Shown here: positions 22,602 through 35,000 of the stretch, piece by piece
How positions within the stretch are numbered: position 1 is the first letter of the stretch
How the letters are laid out: each line of letters starts with the position of its first letter
Assembly (NCBI GenBank): GCA_008694505.1
Contig: VZDJ01000301.1
Location: forward strand, 7,331,274 to 7,395,273
DNA: 64,000 nt
Reading direction: 5' to 3'
Source of the DNA: Cyanoderma ruficeps
Lineage: Eukaryota; Chordata; Aves; Passeriformes; Timaliidae
Position numbers and translations under genes: made by a program
Notes under the pieces: generated by a model
The model's database searches: none
The model's input: only the letters and a program-made list of their open reading frames with translations
Told to the model about the DNA's origin: nothing

Positions 22602-25600
22602 GTGAGGCGCAGGGCCGGAGATCGCGGGGAGGCATGCGGGAGCGGCACCCCCCCATCCATCCATCNCCGCGGGGACGCGGGTGCGTGCGGCCGGGCGGGT
22701 CCCCGCGGCCGGGGAGCGGGGCCGGTCCCATCCGGACACCCCCCGCGCTCCGATCTGCCCCCGGGCAGCAGGCGTGGGCAGGCGGACACGCAGGGATGGC
22801 GGGGCTGGGCATCGCCGGGGTGCGGGGCTGCGCCCCAGACCCCGATTTCCCGGCCCCACAGCCTCTCTCCATCCCTCTCCCGCTGTGTCCCTGCGCGCTG
22901 CCTCCTCCTCACCCCCCTTGGAAAATGAAGCCCAGCATGTACCCTGGAAATGTCAGTCTCGTCAGATGTGTCAGCCTCGGCGTGGGCTGTGGCCTGATGT
23001 CCCCCCTGGTCCATTTCTCCTGTAACTTTCTTCCTTTTCCCCGTTTCTCTGTCTTTCTGGCCGTAAGAGCAGCTCGTTGGGAACGAGCATGGGGAGTCAT
23101 TGAGAGAAACGGCATTTATGCGGGAGGCAGCAGCCAGGCTGCTCCTCGCAACCCGCCGCATAGACAAATAAATAAAATCGAGCAGAATCCGCTGAAGACT
23201 TGAACAAGTGTATTTTTAGAAATATTATTTGCTTCAGTGCAAGAAAAAAAAAAAGAGAGAAGTCTATCTTTATTCACTTGCCCTACTTTCTTTCTGGTGA
23301 GTTTCTGGTTGATTAATAGTGTAAATGATTGCTCAGCAATACACAGTGTAGATGGGATTGGAATGGGGGAACCATCTGTCTTAAAAACAGACCTAGAGCT
23401 GGTTCCCCCCCTCTTAGGTGGAAGGTGCCTTGGGAGAAATGTTGCTGAAGCCGGTGGAATTAATCCAGGAGAACAGTATAATTTTGGGGGGGAGGGGGCC
23501 TCTCCTTCTTCCCTGCCCTCTGTTTTTTAATTTTAATTTCCTGTTTAACATCCGTGTTGAGAAGTGTATTTAAACTAGGGTACCATTCCTTCATGAAACC
23601 ATATCCACACGTGCTTAGGAGGTTTTTTTTTGTTGTTGTTGGGGCTTTTTTGTTTGGGTTTTTTTTTCCCCTGTTTGTGGCTCTTTGTATAGCAATGCAC
23701 ACCAGATACAGTGAGGGTTTTGTTTTCGCTTTAGGAGGAAATGTATATTCCCTCCCTCCCCCTGAGAGACCCAGCGGCAGCGGCTGGTCGGTGAGCAGAG
23801 CAGTGCTGGCATTTCAGGGTAACCGGAGACAAGGGGACCTGAAAAACCCTGACGGTGGGGTGGGACAGCAGAACCCTGCTCCCCTGCCCAGCAGTGACCA
23901 CTCTGCCAGCACGGGGCTGCTGTCACTCGGACCTCTGCCCCCATCTCAGGGGGAGAGACCTGCTGTGGCACTTTCCTGTAAATGATGAGAGATGTGGTGG
24001 TTTGCAAGCGAGACAAGAATAGGAGCTTAATTTGCCAAGGAATAGATCTTCTTCTAAACTAAGCTCCTCCAGCACTTAGAATAATTGTTAAAGGTCGTAA
24101 ATTCAGCAGATAGGGCACGAAGCGTGAATCATTCCGTGGGGTCTGATTCAGAAATCGATAGTAAATTTGCTGCCTGAGCACAAAACATGGCAGGGAGGAG
24201 TAATTCCCCAAGCCTTGCAAAATTTTTATATATTAGAAAAGAGGTGTCACATTGCTGTGGGTTTGTAGATGAGTCTGGGTGGAGGAGATGTTGCTCTTGT
24301 GCTGCTTGTGTGTTTAAAGGGGTGAGAGATGACTCTGTGAAATGCTGGGAGCAGGTAGTGACTCAAAAATCTGGCAAAGGGGGTGATTTGTTCCCAGCAG
24401 CGGGGAAAAGAAGCACTCAGGACACTTATCTCCGAGTTTGAGTCACTGAAATGTTCCAGGAGTTTGGGGCTTATGAACCACAGGCAAATGTCTGTAAGAA
24501 AGGTGGACCTTTGCCTGCCAGTTTGCCCAGTCCTTTCCTTTGGCTTCCCTCCTGCTGTCCCAGGGAAGGGAGGTGGATTTGCAGGATGGCAGTGTGCTGT
24601 TGGAGGCTGAGCACAAGCAGAACCCTGCACACCATCATTCAATTCAGTTTGCCACTGCCCACGGACTTATGGGGTGGGCTTTGTAGTTCTGGGCTGGAAG
24701 GTGACACAGGAGGTGGCAGGAGCTCCTGTTTTTACCACACTGTAGAGTTCATTTTGGCCATGCAGTCGGGCTCCACCACAGCAGTGCATCTGCTTGATGT
24801 GCTGGAGGCTGGGCCAGGAACAAAGCACTGAATTCTGGTTAAAATGCACGGCCTGGTGCATCGAGTAAGCGCACTTGGGGCTGGCTCCTGCCTCCTCTGT
24901 GACATGTTTCCATCCATCACTGGGCACTGTGCTCACTGCCGTGGTACCCAGGAGTGCCCCTGTGGGTGCAGAGGGCTGAGCCTGCCAGGATTGGAAGGAT
25001 CCTTAAACCAGAGATCTTCCAGTGGTGGTGCTGGTAATGAGGATCGTTAATGTTGCAGAAAACTGTAATTTAAAACAATGAGGCCATCAAACAGGTAGCG
25101 CTGCGTATTATACTGACAAGGGGGTAAGATAAACTACGTTATAATGTTCTTTTGTATGGGCAAGGAGATATTTTTGCTAGTCCACTCGGCATGTTTAATA
25201 GCCAGATGACCTGGCAGTGTTATTAGCAGAATAATGATTAACACGGGGATTCGCACAGGCTGTTGACAGGCATGTTGGAGAAGCAGATTTTTGCAATAAA
25301 ATAAGAATGAGTGTGAGGAGGGATGCAGTGGGCCATGGTCTCTGGTGGTAAATGCACAGCTGATCCCAATAGGAAAGAGCAGAAAAGATGGGGCTGGGTT
25401 TGGTGGTTTTTCCCCCGCTTTTTTTTTTGTCTGAGCAAATGCAAGAGCCTGTCATCTCTTGCTGAAAGCAGTGGCCTTGATCCTTCTCAAATATTCAGGT
25501 CAATAGCTTTTCCTCTGCTGCATCCATCTGCGGGGCTGGGCCTCTGGCTGATGTACCAGCAGTGGCAGTGGGCTCTTCTGGCAGTAGCTGCCACAGCTGG

Positions 25601-26776
25601 ATTTGTCTGAATTGCTTTGCAAGGTGTGTGGGAGGTTATAAAAGATCTCAGGGAGGAAAACCTTTCCCAGGGAGCTGATAACCCCTGGGTAGGGTCTGGC
25701 TTGGGGCCAGCACACCCCTCTGCTCAAAGCTGCTTCTCATCTCGCAGGCAGGGGCTCGCCCTGGGCATAGGACACCAGGCTCACCTGGCATGTATAGCTT
25801 GGCTGAAGGTTTCCTGCAAGGCTAGGAGTTTAAAAAGAGCCTTTTTGGGGAAGAAGCAATTGTTTTCTTCGCGTACCTGGACGTTGCTTTTGTTTTGAGC
25901 TCATTAACAAACCCCAAGCTTTTGTTATTTACTTTAGTGAAGTGCTGACCGTGCACTCTCTGGGAACTGTATCCTAAAATCGTTTGTTGTTTTGGAAAAG
26001 CCTGGCCTTTAATGTTCAGGCTTGGAGAGAAGACAGCACAGAATTTAAGGAGCCGGTGAGTATTAGCTGTTGCTGGGAAGAATTGGATGAAACCCAAAAA
26101 TGTCACTATTCTTCCTTTACCTTGCTTTGTATAGAAGTGAAGTTTCAGTGGCCCTTTGTTTGCATTAGTTGATCACTGTCAATGAAGATAAAAGCTGACA
26201 TGTTAAAAACCCACAAAACTCAAACATGCTGGCATTGTCCTGTTTCTAGAACTTTGTCAGTTTATGGCATATTTCAGCATCATTAAAGATTTAGGAGAAT
26301 CTGATGGGGGATAAGCACTGCAAGCCACCACTCAGAAGCATTACTCTGGCAACATTATTTTAAGTTTCTTCTTCCAGCACCTTTTAAAAAGAACTTTGTA
26401 TCTCAACAGAATTTGGGCAGCTTTTGTAAAGGTCACCTTCCTAAATAGAAGAGGAGCAACAAACTTTACTAGAGATGACTTCTAGAGATTAAAAAATAAA
26501 GACATGAAAAGCTTGTTTTCTTGTTTTGCTATGTTTCACATGATAGTGCTACCATGCAAAATTTGGGGCAGATGTTCAGCAAATAAATATACATATTTAC
26601 AGTTTCTGAGGAAAGACACTCTCAAGAGTATTCCATCAGGGACTTCATCTGTCCTCTTCCAGTGTCCTTCAGTGCACATGTAGGCTGTGGACCGTGATGG
26701 TTTCCATGTGCTTTGTCTATTTTGGAGCCTTTTGAGTTCTAAATCACAAAATTTTGCAGCAGAATACTGGTCTCTG

Positions 26777-27045
26777 AATCATAGAATCACAGAATGGTTT
26801 GAGTTTGGGTTTGAAGAGACCTCAAATATTATCCAGTTCCAAAACCCCTGCCATGGGTAGGGGCACCTTCTGTTAGACCAGGTTGCTCCAAGCCCTGTCC
26901 AACCTGGCCTTGAACAGTTCCAGGGTGCGAGCCATCCACAGCTTCTTTGGGTTTTATGTTGCAGTGCATTGCTACTCTCTGAGAAAATAATTTATTCCTA
27001 ACATCTAATCCAAATCTTTCCTCTAATTTAAATCATCCCAAAGGG
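26777..27045 (-). mobile_element. CR1 LINE fragment (3' end), reverse
   Basis: Begins aatcatagaatcacagaatgg, the reverse complement of the CR1 3' tail (attctatgattctatg). It continues with ccaagccctgtccaacctgg and a segment near aatccaaatctttcc, all typical of the CR1 3' region. It is 5'-truncated, as most genomic CR1 copies are, and too short to encode anything. Divergence from the consensus I remember is moderate. Confidence 0.85.
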
Positions 27046-30000
27046 ATGGCAGTGTCCAACTGCATTCCTTGAGGCATTGGTGCAAATGTATCCTCTGTGC
27101 ACTTATGCATATTCCTGTGTATGCTCATGAAAAGTTACAATGGAAAAAGGTCGTTCTTCTGTCTAGTTCTTCTCTGAGGTTGATTGTATTCTTTTCTCTG
27201 CCTTTGGAGTTGTGCAGCTCAGCTCCTGCCTTTCTGCAGTTCTTCTTCAGCACTGGTTACTCTTCCTCATCTTTGCAGATCTTCCACAACACAGCAGGGT
27301 ATGGTGTTTTTGAAAGCATGCAGAGTTCTCTGTTCTCACTAGTGTTCCTTTGCTGGGCAGCCATAAAATTAATAATTTGGAGTGAATTTATGGCAAAATA
27401 TATGCTTGAGCAGGCTGAAGTTTGAGCACAAGCACTTTGTTGTATCAAGCTTTGAAGCAACAAAGAGCGTTTGATTGGTGTGCATATTTAAAATAAAGGG
27501 TCTGTTTTTAATCCATGTGACAAGGAGGAGTTAGAGGAGGTTTTTAACCCTGCTACCTGGAGGTAGTTTTTATCTGCCAGGCTTGTAGATGTAGTGGTAC
27601 AGTCTGTATGGGGTGAGGGAGGAAACGGTTTCCATTTGATCTGTATGTAAATCCCCATGGATGAATCACCCAGCTGTGGAAGAGGTGTCCTTGGAAATCA
27701 TCATTCATGTGAGGCCAGGTCAGGCGAAAGCTGCAGTCTCCTCCTGGGCTCAGGCTCTGCTGAGCTGCTCCTGCAAACCCTTCCCTGACTCCTCCTAAGC
27801 ACCCTTACCCTTTGCAAGGGGAATTATAGACACCAGTGGGAGTTCTGTGACTCTGACCTGCAGACCAAGGACAGGGTATTGATCTCTGTCTCTTTTCTTC
27901 ATGCCTCATATATAAAGGGGTAGAATCCTGCTGCATTTCCCGTGCTTCCCCAGGTAAAAAACTACCAGCAGGCAAAAGGGGTGCATGGTAGACAAACAGC
28001 GTTGGCAGAAACTCTTGTGCCTTGGGGTGGGGAGGATGGTGTTGAGGGTTCAGGATGTACCACCTGAAGGCAGCTGCTTGCCCTGGGCTGCCAGGGGAGC
28101 ACACGTGTTGTTTTCACTTGCTGCCAGCTACAGAAGAGACCAAGAGCCTTGTGGGGTGAAAGGCAGAGCCACATTTGCTCTCCCAGGACTTTGGCTGATC
28201 CTTTCTCCCTTCTGGTGGCGTTTTTGGCCCTGACTGCTCTGCAGGTGTAGAGCCTCCATCACATGAGGTTTCCATTTATTGATGCTCTGGTGCTTTCTTT
28301 GTTGCATTTCACATATCCATTAAAGCAGATTAAAAGCCTAAGTCATTGGTAGCTCCATTGAGTTGAGAGGCTGTGTTTCCCACTTAGAAAGCCAGAAGCT
28401 TTAATTTCCTTTGCCCCGACCTCCTTCTCCTGTCCTGTTTTGTCACTTGGAACTGTGGCTTCACTGATGGTCAGTCTGCTCTGGGCTCAGGAAAACAATT
28501 TACGTAAGTGAGATTTGATGTTTTCCATGTAAATGGTTTATGATTTCTAAAGGAGTGTGGCTAAGGAACATGGTCCTTGGAAAATGGATCCTCCCTCTTT
28601 CCCTGCATTCCTCCTCCATGGTTGTTTCTGGATGAGCCCCGTGAGGGGCTGAGCATCCCCTTCCTGCAGTGGGATGAGGATGCCCAGCATGTTGGCCCCC
28701 AGCCCTGGGGAGCTCCTGCAATGGCTCATTAGTGAAAGGAGAGGAAAAGCAACCAAGGTTGGAAAACAGCGATAAGTTTAGTTGGCACTCAGTTCTATCT
28801 CTCTGCGCTCCTGATTTTTATTTTGTAATGGCCAATCAGAAAACCTTTCCCTTTGATCCAGAATGTTGTTTTTCCGTGTTAATTTGCTGCAGTGCTTGCC
28901 GGAAGGTCAGGGTTGTGTGTTGGTAATGAATGGTAATCAGACAGGCAGCCCTGGAATGGCCAGACTGGATACCAGCTCCTGCTTCCGTCTGAGGGGAGCC
29001 AGCAGCGTGTCCTGCTCCACGCTCAGAAGCTGAGTTACCCTGACCAGCAGAAGGTGTTCCCTTTGCTCTGCTGTGGGTAACCAGCTCTGCTCTGCCTCAG
29101 GAGCTCTGTCAGACATTGGTGGCTTCATGCAAACACCATCCACAGCCAGTCAGTGAGGTGTCACCTGGGTGGGTGACACGGTCCCATCCTTCCTATGAAT
29201 GCACTCAGGTGAAAACAGCCCTGCCCTCTGGCAGGCGCAGTCCCTGCCTGGTTTGTGCTGCTGTGAGCAGTGAGTTGCTCCTCTGAGCAAAGCCTGAGCA
29301 GTGCAAGTTCAACATCCTCTTGGTTCTGAGTGCTCCTGCTGCAGCGAGGGTGGGTGTTCCTGCTTGCATGAGAGCAGGTGTGGTTTTCAGCTTCAGAGTT
29401 CACAAAACCTTTTGTTACAGTTTTTACTTGCTCCCTCCAGCAGTGGCATTTCAGGATGCAGAAAGTGTTGCTTTCAGAACAGTAAATTGTTCTAAAAGCA
29501 GCGCTCTTTAAAAACCAGGGATATTGCCTCACATGAATATTCCTTTATAAGCTAACAAAAAAAGTAAATAATTTATGTGGCTGACAGTTCCTTCCTTTTA
29601 AAAATTCCCTTTTCTCCTAATTTTGAAACTCAGCAGGAAAAAGCCTACTGCCAGCTGAGTCATGTGTTTAGTGCATGACAGAAGTGACTGTTTGGGATCA
29701 TGCCCTTAATCCCTGGATGGTGACTTTGGGATGCATTGGAGGTGGTAGAGCCTTTGCTGAGGAAAGGATCGCACAGCCTGAGCCTAATAAAATGTGTCTA
29801 ATAACTGCTGTAGCATGTTATAGAAATACAAGAGATCAAAGCTTCAGAGGCATTTATTTTCATAATTTGTGGGTCAGATCCTTGCAGGACTAATTGGGTG
29901 CTGTTTGATGTCCAGGCAACAATAGAAATCTCTCTGTACATGAGAATATATTTGTCTCTTCCTCTTTCTTTCATACAAAAGCATAAAAGCTAAGTGTGAT

Positions 30001-30074
30001 CTTAAGATAAACTGGCAAAAGTGAAGGCACAGATCTCCTCCCTACCTCACTGCAATCTTTCTTAGCAGTATTAA

Positions 30075-30252
30075 GAGGGTAGTGAGGCATGGAACAGGTT
30101 GCCCAGAGAAATGGTGAATGATCCTTGCATGGAAATGTTCAAGGCCAGGTTGGATGGGGCTTGGAGCAACCTGGTCTAGTGGGTGTCATCTCTGCCCATG
30201 GTGGGGGATGAGTTTAAAGGTCCCTTCCAACCCAAACTATTCTATTCTTCTG
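30075..30252 (+). mobile_element. CR1 LINE fragment (3' end), forward
   Basis: Reads aggcatggaacaggttgccc, then ttcaaggccaggttggatgg, then aaggtcccttccaacccaaa and ends near attctattcttctg. This is the standard CR1 3' end in the + orientation. It is heavily 5'-truncated (about 180 bases kept). It lies 3 kb from the oppositely oriented copy at 26.8 kb. Confidence 0.9.
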
Positions 30253-31700
30253 TTACACTGGGGCCGTATAGCTGATACAGTGACCAAAACAAATGTTTCT
30301 GCTTGCCAGATGTTGATGGTTTTAATTCACATCAGTGCTTCAGGAGCACTAAGCCTCATGGCTGTTGTCTACCAGGTTACTTCTCCCTAAAACATGAGCC
30401 AAGATGAAACCAGAGAAGGAGCTTTGATGGTGCAGCTCAGTGCACCTCCCCAGCTGTGGCTCAGTAGTTGTGAAACTCTGGTGGTATCTCAGCACTGTGG
30501 GTGGTCACCCCCAAAACACAGCAGGTCAGATGTGCTGATTTAGGTTTCTGCTGTGGCCTTTGCAGGGCACTTAAACAGGTCTTTTTTTTATATGTATTAA
30601 AATAATGTATAGAAATATAAACAAAAATAAGCATGGCACTAACTGTGCCCTCTTGAGTGGAACAGGACAACAGGGTGTGGCTATGAATGGCACAGCTTGT
30701 CTCCCTGTACCTGGCACATAGATCTTCTCCAAAACAGGCCAGAATTTTCCAGGCTACTCACTCAGATGGGAGATGCCAAAACAGCCATGGAACATGGCCA
30801 GAAAGGAAGGTGCAGTGCCCTTAAACTTGTGGGGTTTATGTTTAATGCTCCCATTGAATACTCATGGTAGGTGTTTGGGGAAGGGGCTTCTCTGATGTGT
30901 CTGCGTGTGCCACCATTTGGGGAGGAAAGAAAGATGGGTGTGCAAGGTAAATGTTTTTGGAGAAGAACCAGAGGCCAAAGCAACAAAATGAAAAGGACTT
31001 TAAATGCATTTTCTGGCCATGCAGACAGGCTGTCTTCAGTGCAATAAATCTTCAGCCTTTATGTATTGATTAGCTTCAGTAAATAGTGTGATGACTCTGC
31101 TCTTTCCATTGCTATTCTGTGGGGATCGGTGTGTTAGTATGGCTGAAGAGGCTATAATAGCTAAATGGGATTCCAGTAGTGAGAGCAGTTTACAAATGCT
31201 CTCCAAAGTGATCCTCGCAGCCAGTGGGACTGTGTTTGACTGCTGTAAATGTAAACAGAATGCTCCACTGGTGACCAGGCTGGTAATGGCCGTGTTTTCT
31301 AATGGGCAAAACTCTGTTCTCTGAGCCAAGTGTCCTTGAGTGACTGTGCCCTGCCCTGGCAGGGATGCTGTCTGCACCTGGTTGGGGACCTGTGATGGGC
31401 ACATTCTGGAGGAGAGGCTGAAATATGGGGCTGCCTGGATAGAAAATGGAAAATGGCTGAAAATTTACACCAGCCATGTAATAATTGCTTCAATATTCAT
31501 ATGATGCTGGGCATAGTTTGAAATGATTTTGCTTGTTGAGCTTTGCCCCTCCTCTTGGAGCCAGGTATGTGATGTGGCAGCCTGAAGGTGGTTGTGTTTG
31601 AGCTCTGGGCAAGCCCCAGGTTCCTGAGCATTTACTACAATAAAGCATGAACAGAGCAGGATGATGACAGGGAGAGCAGCTCGTTGTCCTTGTGGAGAAG

Positions 31701-31738
31701 GGATGGATGGATGGATGGATGGATGGATGGATGGATGG
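31701..31738 (+). repeat. (GGAT)9.5 microsatellite
   Basis: A perfect run of GGAT units over 38 bases, likely polymorphic in length. A shorter relative of three to four GGAT units lies at about 14056. Confidence 0.95.
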
Positions 31739-32019
31739 AGAGCTGCTTTACTTATTAGTTGCCACAGCTGAAAGCCCATCCAGAAGACTTTTCCGTTGTC
31801 ATCTCCCTGTTTTGTGACAACCTGTAACAACACCCTGGTGAAAGAGCTCTTCCAGAGGCGGTTTAGACCATGAGCTGAAATCCCAGGTTGCTCTGGAGAC
31901 AGTGGAAGGAAAGATAGGATGGAGCAGATGTAAAATTAGCATAACAATACACCTTTAATTCAACTTGAAGGAAATAATTGAAGATTAGTTGTCACTTATG
32001 CTTGTGACCTCTGCCAAGA

Positions 32020-32048
32020 TGACTCATGCTGCAATATAATATGAGTCA
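32020..32048. promoter_or_regulatory. paired AP-1 (TRE) motifs
   Basis: Perfect heptamers TGACTCA at 32020-32026 and TGAGTCA at 32042-32048, 22 bases apart start to start (about two helical turns), within an AT-rich block at 31920-32075. AP-1 (Jun/Fos) binds this heptamer. Being in TNIK intron 1, an enhancer role is possible but unproven. Confidence 0.35.
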
Positions 32049-35000
32049 CTTGTTAATGATGGCCTGTTAAGGAGAGAGTGGCAGATCCCTGTAACTTCTT
32101 CACTGTGCTCTGTAAAAGCCAGGATGGGGAAAGGTGTTCAGGATATTATTGCCTAGAAGTGATACTTAAGAGCACTGAAGCACCTTTACTGTTCTCTGGG
32201 TGACTCTGGCATGAAAAGGCAAAAGTCCTGAGCAGAAATGCTCTAAAAAAACCACGAAACATGGTGTGGCTTTCCTGCCCAGTGCTGCCTCAACATGCTG
32301 TTGCCCGAGGGTGGGGACCCTGATAAACTTTCCTTCCTGCCAGATGGCTCAGCTGGCCAGAGGACAAGTGCCTGCTGGTGGGACAGGGAGGGAGGGAGGT
32401 GGGTGAGTGGGTGCTCAGCTGTGCATAGGGCATGAAACCTCTACAGAGCATGGGAAGGGAGGTCTTGGAGGATGCTCCAAGAATATGGAGGGAATGTGAA
32501 GGCAGGAATAAAATACTCTGGGAAAGTTCCTGGGGGACCACTGATGTGGAGAGGGTTGGAGACCTGGAGCCAGGAGCCTTGGGAAGAAAGGTGCAGAGCT
32601 GCAGCCTGTGGCCCTGTGGTGCCATGCAGTGAGGGCTTGGTTGGGCACAACTTCCTCATGAACTCCTTGCCTCTGACGTGTGAAAAGTTTTTTTATGGCC
32701 TTAGGAGCTCACGGTGCTCCTGCAGCAATTGACTTGAGCACTCACTTGTTAATCATCTACCAGCTGTATTAAATGCTTCCTCTTACTGAGCTAGTGTTTT
32801 TCCTCAATAAATGACATTTCACAATCCACAGAAGAAAGCGAGAGCCTGGTGTGAAGGTGCCTGTGACCAGGGGCTAGAGCTCAGCAAGAAGTGACCAGCT
32901 CCTGTGCTCAGGAAGGGGTTTCTCAACTTAAAAAAGCCTCATGATTTTGTCTGTAGTCAGGAAATTCTGTGAAGTGCCGACACCAGAAGTCGACTTGAAA
33001 AGGGGAGTATTTTCCCCTGAATCTCATAATTGTAGAGAAGCATGGAAAAAGGTCTTCCTGAAAGATCATAATCCAAAGGGCAAATAGAAGACTTCAAGCA
33101 GATTATTGAAAATTCAGAAGAAAAAATGGAGATACGTGTGTGAGGCTTTGCCTGCCTCCTTCCCTGAGTGATAAAACAGACATCCCTGAGCTGCTTGTGC
33201 CATGCTTTCATTTTCTAGGTGAGAAGTTGCCTTACCTCTACCATCCCTCTCTTCTGCCACCTGTTCCAAGGTGTATCTTGCCCTCTGGACTTTGCCCCTT
33301 GGACTGGTGTCCATACAGGATCTTGCTGCCTTTGGCAGCACCAGTGTGGGCACAAGGAGACAGGAGGGTGGTGGTGAAGGGCTGTGGAGGAAGGTCGAGG
33401 TGTGAGGGGATGAGAAGGAATGGACCTGAAGGAAGAGAACTTACACTTGGATGTTCCTGTCAAGGCAGTCTAACGCAACCAGAGGAGACTGAATGTATTT
33501 GTTTGCATTGCATAGAGGTATGTGCTGTGCCTTAGGAGTAGCTCTTTCTGAGGGGTGGAGGAGTGTTACTTCCTGAAGAGAAGCTGCCTGCGCAGTGGAA
33601 CCCAGATCTTGAGCACGTCTGTGTTTTGTCTTGCTCATTTGATAACGATCACCCCATTCTTTATCAAGTTCCCCTGCCTCAGTGCAGTGCTCCTGCTGCT
33701 GTGGGAGCTCTCAGGAGCTCTCATCGTGCCTCTTGAATAGGCAAAGGTTCATCATGTGATTGAACTGGAGGCATGCCTTGCGTGTGGGCAGACCGTACCC
33801 CCCAAAAATGGAGCAGTGTGGTTGTCCAGCGAGAAAGGGCAGAAGTTCAAAGCTGAGGTTGGTTTCTCAAGGCCCTTTCACAATAAATGGTGGGTTTGTT
33901 TTCACCTGTTGACGTGACCTCTTCCGTGCTGCTGGTGTAAAGCAAAGTGCCTCGCAGATGAAATGTCCTCGAGAGAAGATGCGAAGGCTCTGCTCATTAT
34001 CAGAAACGAGTAAAACTGCTCCAAGCTAATATGGCTGCCTAAAAATAGAAGTGGTGTTAGGGGGAGGGGCTGTCTTCTGTGTTCATTTGCCCTTGATTTT
34101 CATGACATTTTGCTGCTCTATATTATGTGTCTTGTTCAGGAGACTGTGTGTCCTGGTCACACTGGAGTAATTCACAAGAATGTGTTTGTGTCAAAAAATA
34201 TGAGGAGGACTGAAGGGCTTGTTGGGGGTTTAGCAGTTAACTGGGAGAATGCAGTTATTCAGGTTTATTTCCTCATCCTCCTGCTTCTCACAGGTTCACA
34301 GCATATCCCTTGCTGTGATTTTGAAGGAGTGGGAGGCCTGAAGGAGGGATGGGACTGACAGTGAGGCTCTGGGCTGGGATGGATCCCTGGTGCTGTGAGG
34401 TGGTGAGGCAGAGGACATCCATCATGTGTAAACCTTGCCGGAGAGGGAGGGCAGTCAAACCTCAGTTGAAGGTTGCAGCATCTACTTTGCAGTTAAGGGG
34501 AAAAAAAGAAGAAAGAAATTACTTATGAGACTTAATTACCGAGTTATTGTTATTCAGTATTTAAAGCCCAAGTTTCATAACTGCCTTGTGATATCAGCAT
34601 TCATGTTCTTTGTCAGTATTATGCAAGCAGCTCACCTTGTGATCATGAAATACTGAAAAGTGCTTTCTAATGCTCACCCTCCTTTCTCAATGAGTCCATA
34701 AAACCTCTTCTGCTTTCCATTAATTATGGAACAATGGGACATGTTCCTCTTAAAACGAGCTGAGCCTTTTTTGTTTGTTCTTCAAGTTCTTGAGCCAGTT
34801 GCTCTGCTGAGACCTTTCTATTCCCCATGGCTAGACCAGAATGGACATATCTTCTGTCCTTCACTGTCTTGTGCCACTTGGGAGAAAGCAGGAGGTTTGT
34901 GGACCAGTCTTAGTGGCAGAGGTCTTGCTCTGCTGAAGCAGTTCCAGCTGGTGCTTGGCTGTTTCTGGCACTGGTGTGGTTGATGTGATCTGCCTTCAAG

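Noticed and set aside
21972..22859. 295-codon open frame on the minus strand over the TNIK promoter
   Set aside because: It is a product of GC-rich DNA, which has few stop codons. It runs through the unresolved base, is rich in Pro, Arg, Gly and Ala, and resembles no protein family. The same holds for the 230-codon + strand frame at 22511-23203.
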